64,000 nt of DNA from Antilocapra americana (lineage: Eukaryota > Chordata > Mammalia > Artiodactyla > Antilocapridae). The position numbers were made by a program, and so were the translations under genes. The notes below the pieces were generated by a model. The model was not told the DNA's origin and did no database searches. It saw nothing but the letters and a program-made list of their open reading frames with translations. Within the stretch, counting starts at the first letter, position 1, and every line of letters begins with the position of its first letter. Below are positions 11,775-22,539 of this stretch, one piece after another. Where the stretch lies: positions 10,021,441-10,085,440 of the forward strand of contig ML664175.1 in assembly GCA_007570785.1 (NCBI GenBank), written 5' to 3'.

Positions 11775-11989
11775 TATTAAAAATCTATAGGAGCTCTTAA
11801 AAAGGTCTCTTATATTACCCATATGTTTTACATTTTGTCACTTTCATGAACTAGTTATCAAAGTCAAATGTGACTCAATCCCTCAGCAGTGTGGGTTTTA
11901 TTCATATCATCAGGTAAGCCACTGAAACAAATACAGGTGATAGTTAAGCATTAGGGGAATTTACAAGATCTATCAGGGGAGTTTGTGAA

Positions 11990-12375
11990 GGAAGGCAAAT
12001 ATTTTCTCCCATTCTTTGAGTTGTCTTTTCACTTTCTTGACAGTATCCTATGAAGCATAAAAATATTTAACTTTGATGAAGTCCAGTGTTCTTTTTTTCT
12101 TTAGTTGCTCATGCTTCAGTGTCATATCTAGGAAATCTTGGTCTGATCCATGGTCACAAAGATCTTTGTTTCCTTCTAGAAGTTTTACAGTTTTTAACTC
12201 GTACATTTAGGTCTTTGGTTCATTTTGAGTTAATGTTTGTATATCGTATGAGGTAGGGGTACAATTTCATTCTTTTGTATATGGATATCCAGTTCTCTCT
12301 GCACCAATTCTTAAAAGACACTATTCTTACCACTGTTGATTTGTCTTGGTATCCTTGTCAAAAAATCAATTGCCT
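11990..12375 (-). mobile_element. Old L1 ORF2 fragment
   Basis: Reading the minus strand, the order of phrases follows the region just upstream of the L1 ORF2 C-terminal domain. On the plus strand these are attttctcccattctttgag, ggtctttggttcattttgag and ctggttttcccagcacca-like text decayed to cagttctctctgcaccaatt. There is no intact frame, and it is much more diverged than the L1s at 19 kb and 57 kb. Confidence 0.65.
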
Positions 12376-12619
12376 ATGAAGGAATGGGCTTATTTCTCAA
12401 CTCTCAATTCTATACATCTATCACTAAGCTACTAAATCACTATTTTCCTAACCACAATGTCCATTTTTCCAGTATGATGAAAAACAGTCTTTTATTCATA
12501 CAATCATTTACCAAATATTTTCTAAGCACTTTCTATATGTCAGGAATTATGTGGGTGCTTAGGGGGAAAGGGAAAATACTGTCACTTAGATTAGGTGTAG
12601 GTGAAAAATTAAGCCCTGA

Positions 12620-12768
12620 AGATTTCCCTGGTGGTCCAGTGCTTAAGAATCCATCTTACAATTCAGGGGATGCAGGTTTGATCCTTGGTTAGGGAAATAA
12701 GATCCTACATGCTGTGTGGGCAATTGCAACTAAGACCTGACACATCAAAAAAACAAATAAACAAGTCT
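12620..12768 (+). mobile_element. CHR-type SINE, short subfamily
   Basis: gatttccctggtggtccagt at the head, then aggtttgatccttggttagg, and an end in gacctgacacatcaaaaaaa with an (AAAC/AAAT)n tail. It is tRNA-derived, short and moderately diverged. Confidence 0.7.
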
Positions 12769-13680
12769 CCTTGAATATGTTTCCTCCAATACAGCACCCG
12801 GGGAATAGTTCCTTTAGATCCTGTGAACTAAAGAGACAGATCTCCTCTGCACATTCCCAATGTACAGTGATGAGATCAGCGCAAAATAACTGTAATAGAC
12901 ACTGCCATTCAAAAAGCAGGGCAAAAAAAGCACACTGCAACCACTGGTCCTTCACAAAACTGAAACCCAGCTGGATATGTTGCCGCTTCCTTGACTAGAG
13001 GATCAGTCCTGCTGTCTGGGGACGATTGACCAGGGTTCTTGGTTCTATTTTCTGTATTCTGATCTCTTCATCCTCCACAGAAAATAATCTTCAGTAGCAG
13101 CTGAGTAATTTTCTCAGCTTGCTTCTGCCCACAGAAATTGGGAATCCAAAGAGCTCTTTCCATTTTGTATCATCTCTGGGTCTTTTAGTCCAAGTTGATA
13201 TAATTATTTTAAAACCTTTGTGGGTTTTTTTTTAATGAATCGATTTATAATCCACTTCATTAAACAAAATCTACACCTGAAAGTCTCTTTGAGATAAGCT
13301 TTTCTCTTACTCTGGTATTCCTATTAGGCTCCTGAGGAATAGCACCTATAAGATTCTTAGAACTCTGAGACCCCTTTTTGTTTGTTTGTTTTGAATACTT
13401 TCTGCCTGACTAAAGGTTTCCTGAGGAATCACACTTTGAATTTTTCTGAGATCATAAAAATGGATCTCATTGTCCTCTGGATTTGATCTTTGCTATGAGG
13501 TTTTTTCCTTAACTGACAATTTCGGAGACTGGAAATCAGTTTTATTTTCACGTTCAGTTCCTTATTTGGTTTATTTCTTTTTTTCTCACATTTTACTATA
13601 AACAAGAAGAAAAAGTCAGGTGGCATCTTCAACATCCTTCTAGAAGGATGAGAAACGCCAGATCATTAGGGATATTTTCA

Positions 13681-13920
13681 TTTTTTTTTTAACCACACCA
13701 CACAACTTGTGGGATTTTAGTTCCCTGACTAAGCATTGCACCTGGGCCCTCAGCAGTAAAGCGCAGAATCTTAACTAGTGGATCACCAGTATCATCAAGG
13801 ACCTTTCACCTTTTATCTGCTGCCACAAAGTCCCAAAGCCACTGCCACATTTTCAGGGTTTTGTTATAACAACCCCCTTCTACCTACTACTTAATTCCCT
13901 GGACCACCAAGGAATTCCCA
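13681..13920 (-). mobile_element. CHR-type SINE interrupted by a copied local segment
   Basis: In reverse orientation, the T tract at 13682-13691 and cttgtgggattttagttccc are the 3' half. The 5' head (ccctggaccaccaaggaatt) lies about 110 bp further right than expected. The gap, about 13790-13897, is filled by sequence about 94% identical to 14087-14170. The SINE text repeats briefly at both edges of the insert (gtggatcaccag on the left, ctggaccaccaag on the right). Confidence 0.6.
13784..13872 (+). repeat. Direct repeat, copy A (partner 14081-14170)
   Basis: The 89 bp segment starting caccagtatcatcaaggacc recurs at 14081-14170 with about five mismatches. Copy A lies inside the CHR SINE and copy B in its flank. 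This suggests B is the source and A a copied insertion. Confidence 0.8.
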
Positions 13921-14080
13921 GGTCTATTTTCTAGTTTCTACTTTATCCAAGGTTACAATGGTGCTAAAACATTCTGTCACTACATAAAAAACAAGGATCC
14001 TTTCTCCAATCTCCAATAACATTTTCCTTACTTTTTTAAAGCTTTTTCTGGGAGCCCTCTTGAGGGTCATCAGACCCTGC

Positions 14081-14170
14081 CACCAGTATCATCAAGGACC
14101 TTTCACTTTCCATCTGCTGCCACAAAGTCCCAAAGCCACTGCCACATTTTCAGTGTTTTGTTATAGCAAC
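14081..14170 (+). repeat. Direct repeat, copy B (probable source)
   Basis: It starts caccagtatcatcaaggacc and carries the shared tgccacaaagtcccaaagcc. It is embedded in non-SINE sequence that runs on into the LTR fragment at 14185, which supports it as the original locus. Confidence 0.75.
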
Positions 14171-14184
14171 TTCTACCAAGTACC

Positions 14185-14545
14185 AAAGCTTGTTCCAGTT
14201 GCTATCACTGCAATATAAACTACTCCTGAACTCAGTGGTTTAAAACAAACATTTATTATATTTATGGCTTCTGCAGGTCAGGAACTTTGCGGGAGTTGTT
14301 GGTTTCTGTTTTATAATATTTGTGAGATGGAAGACTTAAAGGTTGGGGACTGAAATCATCTGAAGTCTCACTACTCATGTCTGGCAGTGAATATAAATCA
14401 TTCACTAGCAACCTCAGTCCCTCTTTGTGGTTTCTCTGAATGGATTAATTTCATCTTCCTCATAGCATGGTGGCTGGATTCTAAAGAGGGTATCCTGAAA
14501 AAGCATGAGCTAGATGACAGGTGAATTGCTTTTGGTGACTTAAAA
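14185..14545 (-). mobile_element. Old MLT/MaLR-type LTR fragment
   Basis: ttgctatcactgcaatataa then cagtggtttaaaacaaacat and ggcttctgcaggtcaggaac match a widespread mammalian LTR read in reverse. catagcatggtggctggatt near 14465 is from its later part. It is the same family as 1310-2005. The BovB at 14565 inserted at its right edge. Confidence 0.5.
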
Positions 14546-14564
14546 TTGACAGTCATATAGTATT

Positions 14565-15563
14565 CAGTTCAGGTCAGTTCAGTTCAGTCTCTCAGTCATG
14601 TCTGACTCTTTGCGACCCCATGAATCGCAGCACGCCAGGCCTCCCTGTCCATCACCAACTCCTGGAGTCCACCCAAACCCATGTCCATCGAGTTGGTGAT
14701 GCCATCCAGCCATCTCATCTTCTGTTGTCCCCTTCTCCTCCTGCCCTCAATCTTCCCCAGCATCAGGGTCTTTTTCAATGAGTCAACTCTTTGCATGAGG
14801 TGGCCAAAGTATTGGAGTTTCAGTTTCAACATCAGTCCTTCCAATGAACACCAAGGACTGATCTCCTTTAGGATGGACTGGTTGGATCTCCTTGGGGTCC
14901 AAGGGACTCTCAAGAGTCTTCTCCTACACCACAGTTCAAAAGCATCAATACTTCGGCACTCAGCTTTCTTTATACTCCAACTCTCACATCCATACATGAC
15001 TACTGACTGGAAAAATCATAGCCTTGACTAGATGGACCTTTGTTGGCAAAGTAATGTCGCTGCTTTTTAATATGCTGTCTCGGTTTGTCATAACTTTCCT
15101 TCCAAGGAGTAAGTGTCTTTTAATTTTATGGCTGCAATCACCATCTCAGTGATTTTGGAGCCCCCCAAAATAAAGTCAGCCACTGTTTCCACTGTTTCCC
15201 CATCTATCTGCCATGAAGTGATGGGACCAGATGCCATGATCTTAGTTTTCTGAATGCTGAGTTTAAAGCCAACTTTTTCACTCTCTTCTTTCACTTTCAT
15301 CAAAAGGCTCTTTAGTTCTTCTTCCCTTTCTGCCATAAGGGTGGTGTCATCTGCATATCTGAGGTTATTGGTATTTCTCCCAGCAATCTTGATTCCTGCT
15401 TGTGCTTCTTCCAGCCCAGCGTTTCTCATGATGTACTCTGCATATAAGTTAAATAAGCAGGGTGACCATATACAGCCTTGACGTACTCCTTTTCCTATTT
15501 GGAACCAGTCTGTTGTTCCATATCCAGTTCTAACTGTTGCTTCCTGATCTGCATACAGGTTTC
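14565..15563 (-). mobile_element. BovB (RTE) LINE, 5'-truncated, clean TSD
   Basis: The 3' end is at the left (cagttcaggtcagttcagtt), the body reads leftwards, and a 12 bp TSD, tcatatagtatt, flanks it at 14553-14564 and 15564-15575. BovB encodes an apurinic-type endonuclease plus reverse transcriptase, and only the C-terminal half of the RT region is kept here. Frames at 15088-15563 (with YADD at 15346-15357) and 14596-14997 (C-terminal part) are separated by a frameshift or stop near 15000-15090. The copy is dead. Well-preserved TSDs argue for a modest age. Confidence 0.92.
15088..15563 (-). pseudogene. BovB reverse-transcriptase fragment (palm/thumb)
   Basis: An open minus-strand segment of about 158 codons entering from the truncated 5' edge. 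It contains the RT palm 'GVRQGC…SPCLFNLY' block and the catalytic YADD box at 15346-15357, then a lysine-rich thumb segment. Fingers, endonuclease and start codon are missing through 5' truncation. The neighbouring 14596-14997 frame is the downstream domain in another phase. Confidence 0.85.
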
Positions 15564-15814
15564 TCATATAGTATTACTTCTGCCTTATTCTACTAGTCAA
15601 GACACTCACAACGTCCTTCCAAGCTCAAAGACACCAATTCCTGATGGAGGAGTGGTAATTTGAGAAGAAATATGAAGGGTATATAGGACTAGAAATAATG
15701 CTGTGGCCATTTTGGAAAAGAGAGGAGAAATCTAGAAAGACAATCCTTCAGTAGATCTTTTGCATAAGAATTTCATCTCAGGCTCTGTTTCTAAAAACTC
15801 AAGTGCATTAGTTT

Positions 15815-16515
15815 TAAGAGCTACCATAATAAAGTCCCACGAACTTAGTAGCTTAAACAAGAGAAACTTGTTCACACTTCTGGAGATTAGAAATCCAAGA
15901 TCAGGGTATTGATAGTGATGGTTCCTTCTAAGGGTTATAAGGAAGATCTGTTCCATGCCTTTCCCCTAGCTCCTGGTGGTTTGCTGGCAATTATTAGTAA
16001 TCCTTGGCTTGTAGAAACATCACTTAATCTCTTCCTTCATCCTGACACGGCATTCTCCCTGTGTATGTCTCTGTGTCGGAATTTCCCTTTTTTATAAAGA
16101 TACCAGTCATATTAAGAAATCAGACACAGAATGCCATATAATTATATAATTTCAATTACATGAAATAAACAGAAAAGGCAAAAGCATAGAGACAGGAAAT
16201 AGCTCAACAGTTGCAAGGGGCTGAGGAGAGTGGGGAATGAGGACTATCTCCTTAATGGGTATGAGGCTTCCTTTTGGGATAATGAAAATGTTCTGTAACT
16301 AAATAATGGTGATCATTGCACACACTGGGTACTAAAAGCCAATAAATTGTAAGTGATTAAAAAAAAAAAGATACCAGTCACGTTGGGTTAGGGCCCACTC
16401 TAATGACATCCTTTTAACCACCCACATATGCAATGACCCTATTTTGACATAAGGTCATATTCTGAGGGTAGGATTTCAATATATGATTTGGGGGATGGGA
16501 AGAGATACAATTAAT
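15815..16515 (-). mobile_element. MaLR (MST/MLT-type) LTR split by an L1 end
   Basis: In reverse it shows agctaccataataaagtccc, the cttctggagattagaaatcc block, tctctgtgtcggaatttccc, then after the interruption ttgggttagggcccactcta and ggatttcaatatatgatttg, closing near acaattaatcccacaat. Removing 16110-16366 plus one TSD copy restores continuity at ataccagtca. Non-autonomous MaLR LTRs are old, shared by placental mammals. Confidence 0.75.
16110..16366 (+). mobile_element. L1 3' UTR insertion with 14 bp TSD
   Basis: A 5'-truncated L1 tail (tgcaaggggctgaggagagt, then ggcttccttttgggataatg, then gtgattaaaaaaaaaa) is flanked by aaagataccagtca at 16096-16109 and 16367-16380. The text is of an older mammalian L1 3' UTR type, so the perfectly matching 14 bp TSD is noteworthy for its age. 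Confidence 0.8.
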
Positions 16516-17880
16516 CCCACAATACTGACATAGATATGAGTATCTACTTTACAGTATTTAGTATAAATTATATCTTAAATAATGCATAAGAAGTTCCTGG
16601 CATTAACTAAATGATCAGTACACATTAGTCAACATCATTACTTTTTATCTAGAGACAGCAGCACAGTGCTTGGCATCTGGTGAGCAAATAGTGAACATTA
16701 CTGAGCTCTGTCTGCCTGGCATCCACTCCATCTTTACTGGTAAGAACATCTTATCAGAAGGACTGGCCATTAGTTTCTGTTACTTGGATTCTTAGAACTA
16801 TTTTGATTCCTGTCTTTTTCACATCCTGGCGTTTAGCTTTTCTTTTAATACTCTGTGCTTTTCTACATCCTTGAGCATATTCCCTGTTTTGCTTATGATA
16901 GCTAAAGTTTCTTCCATTTATGGAAAAATATAAACAGACTGAAATAAAAGTGGTTCCTAGAAGTGCCTGTTACAACTGACACTTGTAATGACAGTGTGAA
17001 GTTGGAAGTGTTATGGTGAGGGAGGAAGCAGTGGGGAAAGATGGCTCCCTTTACAATCATGTTGTATGTGGAGACTTGAGCGATGTGTCTACCCAGGCTG
17101 GAGATTTAGGAGAGTTGGTAGAAAAATGTCATCTGCTTAGATTGGGTTGGATATTGTTTTTCAGCCTGAGATAAGTTACTAGAAGTGAGGCACAACTGAC
17201 TCACTAGAAATCAGAGACAGAACAGAAACTGTTAATGGGAACCCCTTCTGTCTATGGCCTGTGACCAAAGAGAGTTAGTAATCAGATAATTTTCAGGTTT
17301 GCTCATTTAACAAAGGCAATTTCTCTCCCAAGGTAAAGTTAGTGGAAGCAAAGTTCAAGATGCTGTAAACTTAAAAGGAGAAAAGACAGTACCCAGGAAA
17401 AACTCTACTGAGAACTTCTTTCTGAGTCTCCCTTGCCTGCTAATGTCTTCACTTAGCTTTTCTGTAGAACCCAAACACTGAAAAACATGGGCTGGGGAGC
17501 CGCAATTGGTTTTGTCTCTTCCAGCTTTAGCTATTGATTGTCCTTGCCCTCAGGACATGTACAAAATGGAGGCATTATAGCTTAGGGCTGGAGAGAAGGG
17601 TAGAGCCCTAAGGCCTGTTGCTATGAGAAAGGACATCTCAGTGTTAGATATAGACAGAAAACCTATGTTTCAAAATAAATTGCAGTCATAGAAAAATGCT
17701 GACCAACCTAAGACAATCTCTAGGATCCTGAAGTGTTCTCAATAGAAAATAAATTTCAAAGTCACTTTAGCCCCATAAGTGACTCCTCCCCATTGTCCTT
17801 CTCAGAACCCTGGACTTTTCTCTGTTCCCAGAAGAGAAAGACAGAGTCAGCTACTTTGGCTGCCCAAGGAATTTACTCTA
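16516..17880. other. No gene recognised
   Basis: Mixed composition with no convincing repeat except a possible short L2/MIR-like phrase near 16655-16700 (agcacagtgcttggcatctg). No open frame with recognisable content. This is one of the less repeat-invaded stretches in the left half. Confidence 0.45.
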
Positions 17881-17892
17881 TTGTTGGGGTGT

Positions 17893-18104
17893 GTGCATGC
17901 ATGTTCAGTTATGTCTGATTCTTTGTGACTCTACAGACTGTAGACCATCAGGCTCCTCTGTCCATGGGGGTTTTCCCAGCACAAATACTGGAGTGGGTTG
18001 CCATTTCCTCCTCCAGGGAACGTTCCTGACCCAGGGATCAAAACTGCATCCCACGTCTCCTACATTGGCAGGCAGTCTCTATCACTGAACCACCTGGGAA
18101 GCCC
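17893..18104 (-). mobile_element. Bov-tA SINE
   Basis: Reverse orientation: ttcagttatgtctgattctt at the tail side, tactggagtgggttgccatt in the body, ccacctgggaagcccttt at the head. Flanks ttgttggggtg (about 17881) and tttgctggggta (about 18104) form an imperfect TSD of about 10 bp. Confidence 0.85.
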
Positions 18105-18225
18105 TTTGCTGGGGTAGGGAGTGCTTTTAATTCCTAGGAAGAAGGATGTGATTGATGCTATGGGATGGCAACCATTCTGTTTGTTCCTCTTCTCTTTTCC
18201 ACATAGGACTTTTTTAAAATTAAGG

Positions 18226-18692
18226 TATCCTGACCATAGTCAAGGTTATGGTTTTTCCAGTAGTCATGTATGGATTTGAGAGTTGGATGGTGAAGAAAGC
18301 TGAGCACCAAAGAATTGATGCTTTTGAACTGTGGTGTTGGAGAAGACTCTTGAGAGTCCCTTGGACCCCAAGGAGATCCAACCAGTCCATCCTAAAGGAG
18401 ATCAGTCCTGGGTGTTCACTGGAAGGACTGATGTTGAAACTGAAACTCCAATACTTTGGCCACCTCATGCAAAGAGTTGACTCATTGGAAAAGACCCTGA
18501 TGCTGGGAAGGATTGGGGGCAGAAAGAGAAGGGGATGACAGAGTATGAGACGGCTGGATGGCATCACCAACTCGATGGACATGGGTTTGAGTGGACTTGA
18601 GGAGTTGGTGATAGACAGGGAGGCCTGGCTTGATGCGATTCATGGGGTCGCAAAAAGTCGGACATGGCTGAGCAACTGAACTGAACTGATCT
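18226..18692 (+). mobile_element. BovB 3' end
   Basis: The last 0.47 kb of BovB in forward orientation, from ccatagtcaaggttatggtt to the terminal gcaactgaactgaactgat. A 96-codon frame at 18248-18538 is the C-terminal part of the BovB ORF. It is opposite in orientation to the copy at 14565-15563, with about 2.7 kb between. Confidence 0.88.
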
Positions 18693-18730
18693 TTTTGCAC
18701 AATTGTAGCTTAAGCTAAACTTATCATTTA

Positions 18731-18889
18731 GCTCTTCCAATTAAAAATAAATTTTCTTGGAGGAAGGGGGGTTCTGGAGGGGAGCATATATAAACCCATG
18801 GTGATATCATGTCATTGTATGGCAAAACTAATAAAAAAGTAATAATAATAAATAAATAAATAAATTTTTCTTAAAAAGGTAAAAAAAAA
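18731..18889 (+). mobile_element. L1 3' UTR insertion with 10 bp TSD
   Basis: A very short ruminant L1 tail (ggggggttctggaggggagc, then catggtgatatcatgtcatt, then tatggcaaaactaataaaaa) ends in an (AATA)n/A-rich tract. Flanks ttatcattta at 18721-18730 and 18890-18899 are the TSD. The same 3' UTR ends the long L1s at 19072-21102 and 56981-59350. Confidence 0.85.
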
Positions 18890-19366
18890 TTATCATTTAC
18901 CCATAAGTGAAAGTCGCTCAGTCATGTCCAGCTCTTTGCGACCCTATGGACTATACAGTCCATGGAATTCTCCAGGTCAGAAAACTAGAGTGGGTAGACT
19001 TTCCCTTCTCCAGGGGATTTTCCCAACCCAGAGATTAAACCCAGGTCTCTTGCATTGCAGGTGAATTCTTTTTTTTTTTTTTTTTATTGTTTTTGCCAAA
19101 CATTGTCATGATATCACCATGGGTTTACATATGCTTCCCCTCCGGAACCCCCCTCCCTCCTCCCTCCCCCTCGGGAAATCTCGCTGCACCAGCCCCGAGC
19201 ATCAATCCTGGGCTGGCGATTGATTAGACACATGACAATTAACATGCTTCAATGCCCTTCTCCCATATCATCCCACCCTTACCCTCATCCACAAAGTCCA
19301 CGAGTCTATTCTATACATCTGCGTTCCTTTTGCTGTCTCGCATGTTGGGTTCTCGTTACCGTCTTT

Positions 19367-20350
19367 CTAAATTCCATATATATGCGTTAATATACTGTAT
19401 TGTTGTTTTTGCTTCTGGCTTACTTCACTCTGGATAATGGGCTCCAGTTTCATCCATCTGAGTACAATTGCTTCAAATGAATTTTTTTTTAATGCTGAGT
19501 AATATTCCATTGTGTATATGTACCACAGCTTTCTTATCCATTCGTCAGTTGATGGGCATCTAGGTTGCTTCCATGTCTTGGCTATTGTAAACAATGCAGC
19601 GATGAACATTGGGGTACACGTGGCTCTTTCAATTCTGGTTTCCTCGGTGTATATGCCCAGCAGTGGGATTGCTGGGTCATATGGCAGGTTTATTTGCAGC
19701 TTTTTAAGGAACCTCCACACTGTTTTCCATAGTGGCTGTACTAGTTTGCATTCCCACCAACAGTGTAAGAGGGTTCCCTTTTCTCTACATCCTCTCCAGC
19801 ATTTATTGCTTGTAAACTTTTGGATGGCAGCCATTCTGACTGATGTAAAGTGGTACCTCATTGTGGTTTTGATTTGCATTTCTCTGATAATGAGTGATGT
19901 TGAGCATCTTTTCATGTGTTTGTTAGCCATTTTTATATCTTCTTTGGAGAAATGTCTGTTAAGTTCTTTGGCCCACTTTTTAATTGGGTTGTTTATTTTT
20001 CTAGAATGGAGCTGCAGGAGTTGTTTGTATATTTTTGAGATTAATTGTTTGTCTGTTGCTTCATTGGCTATTATTTTCTCCCATTCTGAAGGCTGTCTTT
20101 TCACCTTGCTTATAATTTCCTTTGTTGTGCAAAAGCTTTTAATTTTAATTAGGTCCCATTTGTTTATTCGTGCTTTTATTTCCAATATTCTGGGAGGTGG
20201 GTCATGGTGTATCCCGCTTTCGGTTATGGCAGAGAGTGTTTTGCCTATGTTATCCTCTAGGAGTTTTATAGTTTCTGGTCTTATGCTTAGATCTTTGATC
20301 CATTTTGAGTTTATCTTTGTGTATGGTGTTAGAAAGTGATCTAGTTTCAT
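19367..20350 (-). pseudogene. L1 ORF2 C-terminal fragment, open for 327 codons
   Basis: An uninterrupted minus-strand frame that includes the Cys-rich C-terminal region (residues with [18 protein letters not shown], about 178-196) and the conserved ending [12 protein letters not shown]…HIYGI. It lacks the endonuclease and most of the RT because of 5' truncation and inversion, so it cannot make a functional ORF2p. The absence of stops over almost 1 kb indicates a recent insertion. The plus-strand 275-codon frame over the same interval is its shadow. Confidence 0.88.
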
Positions 20351-20568
20351 TCTTTTACAAGTGGCTGTCCAGTTTTCCCAGCACCACTTGTTAAAGAGGT
20401 TGTCTTTTCTCCATTGTATATTCTTGCCTCCTTTGTCAAAGATAAGGTGTCCATAGATGCATGGATTTATCTCTGGGCTTTCTATTCTGTTCCATTGATC
20501 TATATTTCTGTCTTTGTGCCAGTACCATACTGTCTTAATGACTGTGGATTTGTAGTAAACTCTCTCTG

Positions 20569-20993
20569 TTTGCAGATGACATGATCCTCTATATTGAAAA
20601 CCCTAAAGACTCTATGAGAAAATTACTAGAGCTAATCAGTGAATATAGCAAAGTTTCAGGATATAAAATCAACACACAGAAATCCCTGGCATTCCTATAC
20701 ACTAACAGTGAGAAATCAGAAAGAGAAATTAAGGAAACAATTCCATTCACCATCGAAACAAAAAGAATAAAATACTTAGGAGTATTTCTACCTAAAGAAT
20801 CAAAAGACTTGTATATAGAAAACTATAAAACACTGATGAAAGAAATCGAGGACACAAACAGATGGAGAAATGTGCCGTGTTCGTGGATTGGAAGAATCAA
20901 TATAGTGAAAATGAGTATACTACCCAAAGCAATCTATAGATTCAATGCAATTCCTATCAAGCTACCAGAGGTCTTTTTCAAAGAATTAGAATA
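20569..20993 (+). pseudogene. L1 ORF2 RT fragment in the inverted segment
   Basis: This segment starts at the FADD catalytic box and reads through [16 protein letters not shown] thumb sequence to [18 protein letters not shown], then a stop at 20992-20994 (…KELE). Further ORF2-derived text continues to 21102 (WKYKKPR…GINLPDF). It belongs to the same insertion as 19367-20350 but is reversed. Confidence 0.85.
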
Positions 20994-21324
20994 AATAATT
21001 TCTCAATTTGTATGGAAATACAAAAAACCTCGTATAGCCAAAGCAATCTTGAGAAAGAAGAATGGAACTGCAGGAATCAACCTACCTGACTTTAGGCTAT
21101 ACTGCAGGTGAATTCTTTACCAGCTGAGCCACAAGGGAAGCCCAAGAATACAGGAATGGGTAGTTTATCCCTTCTCCAGAGGATCTTCCTGATCCAGGAG
21201 TCAAACCAGGGTCTCCTGCATTGCAGGCAGATTCTTTACCAACTGAGCTTTCAGGGAAACCCCCATCTACCCATAGGTTGCCAATATATAGGAGACATTC
21301 TGGACCAACTTGAGAGCAAAGCAC

Positions 21325-21835
21325 TATATTAATCAGGGTTCTCCAGAGAAACCAAACCAATAGGATATATAGAAAGAGGTGTATTATTAGGGATTGGTTT
21401 AATGTGACTATGGAGGCTAAGGAGTTACACAATCTGTTGTCTGCAAATAGGAAGCCCAGGAAAGCTAGTGGTGCAGTTCCAATTCAAACTCAAAAGTCTG
21501 AGAACCTGGAGAGCCAATGGTATAAGTCCAAATGCAAGTCTAAAGGCCTAAGAACTAGGAGCCTTGATATTTAAGAACAGAAGAAGACAGCTTTGCCAGT
21601 TCAGGCAGCAAGAACAAAGCCCCTCTTCCTCTGCCTTTTTGTTTTATTCAGGCCCTTAATGGATTGGATGCTGTCCACCTGCATTGGTAAGGGACATCTT
21701 CTTTACATACTCAGTGTACTGACTCAAACACTAACATTTTCCAGAAACACCCTCATCAGATACACCCACAAACAATGTTTTACCAGCTATCTGGGAATGC
21801 CTCAGCCTAGTCAAACTGACACACAAAATTAAACA
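21325..21835. mobile_element. Ancient mammalian LTR-like repeat, family not assigned
   Basis: It opens attaatcagggttctccagag and aaccaataggatatatagaa, shows actatggaggctaaggagtt, an attggatgctgtccacctgc segment, and closes ctagtcaaactgacacacaa then attaaacatca. This order is that of a widespread mammalian LTR-type repeat I recognise but cannot name securely. No coding potential; the 79-codon frame at 21593-21832 is chance. Confidence 0.55.
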
Positions 21836-22220
21836 TCAAATGCACACTGCTAAGAGGCACTAGAGCAGGATGCAATAACAGCATAGTCTGCAGAAGAAGG
21901 GAGCTTTGGAGTATACATGGAAGAGGTGCACTGTTGCGGACAGGAACATTTATGACACTGTATGCATCAGAGGAATAGTATGAACTGTCAAATAGCAGAA
22001 AGCTATTGTTTTTGCCTGCCCTGTATCCCAGTTTTCCTTTATAAAACCCTTCTTACCCAATACTTCAACCAAACAGTTCTAGAAGGTTTGAACCTATACT
22101 TCACTAGTTCAGGTGGCATATAATCCAGACCTAGGGTGTTAACTTATTCCATCTCCCTTGCACAATGAACGATTTAGGAAAACTCACGCAATCCAAGTTA
22201 TATCAATAAATTTAACTCCA

Positions 22221-22530
22221 AAGAGACACAGATGTATAGAACAGTCTTTTGGACTCTGTGGGAGAAGGCGAGAGTGGGATAATTTGAGAGAATAGCACTG
22301 AAACATGTATATTATCATATGTGAAAGAGATCACCAGTCCAGGTTCGATGCATGAGACAGGGTGCTCAGGGCTGATGCACTGGGACGACCCTGAGAGATG
22401 GAATAGGGAGGGAGGTTCAGGATAGGGAACACATGTACACCCATGGCTGATTCATATCAATGTATGGCAAAAACCACTACAATATTGTAATGTAATTAGC
22501 CTCCAATTAAAATAATTGAGTTTAAAAAAT
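22221..22530 (+). mobile_element. Ruminant L1 3' UTR insertion
   Basis: aagagacacagatgtataga to acaatattgtaatgtaatta and a tail near caattaaaataattgag. Flanks ttaactcca (22212-22220) and tcaactcca (22531-22539) are a near-perfect TSD. It is 5' truncated to the 3' UTR and is a somewhat older subfamily than the L1s at 19 kb and 57 kb, judged by differences in the 3' UTR text. Confidence 0.75.
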
Positions 22531-22539
22531 TCAACTCCA

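Larger units (their letters stand above)
19072..21102 (-). mobile_element. Young L1 with 5' inversion (twin priming)
   Basis: The poly(A) is the T tract at the left edge, followed by the ruminant L1 3' UTR in reverse and the ORF2 C-terminal region up to about 20559. There the orientation flips: 20560-21102 is plus-strand ORF2 from the catalytic FADD box (20569-20580) to text ending in LPDFRLY. The minus part resumes ORF2 just after that point, so together they form one truncated ORF2 with its 5' segment inverted. The TSD is tgcaggtgaattcttt at 19056-19071 and 21103-21118. Inversion by twin priming is well known for L1. The copy is inactive. Confidence 0.92.
18906..21265 (-). mobile_element. 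Bov-A2-type dimeric SINE split by a 2 kb L1
   Basis: The left part, 18906-19071, reads in reverse from aagtgaaagtcgctcagtca to ttgcattgcaggtgaattct. The right part, from 21103, continues aattctttaccagctgagcc, then a second monomer up to actgagctttcagggaaacc. Imperfect TSDs tttacccata (18896-18905) and tctacccata (21266-21275) bound the whole. Without the L1 the SINE is about 330 bp, as expected for a dimer. Confidence 0.8.

Noticed and set aside
19512..20339. 275-codon plus-strand frame, hydrophobic, membrane-protein-like
   Set aside because: It is the antisense reading of the L1 ORF2 C-terminal region at 19367-20350. The same antisense frame recurs at 58156-58848 opposite the other L1.
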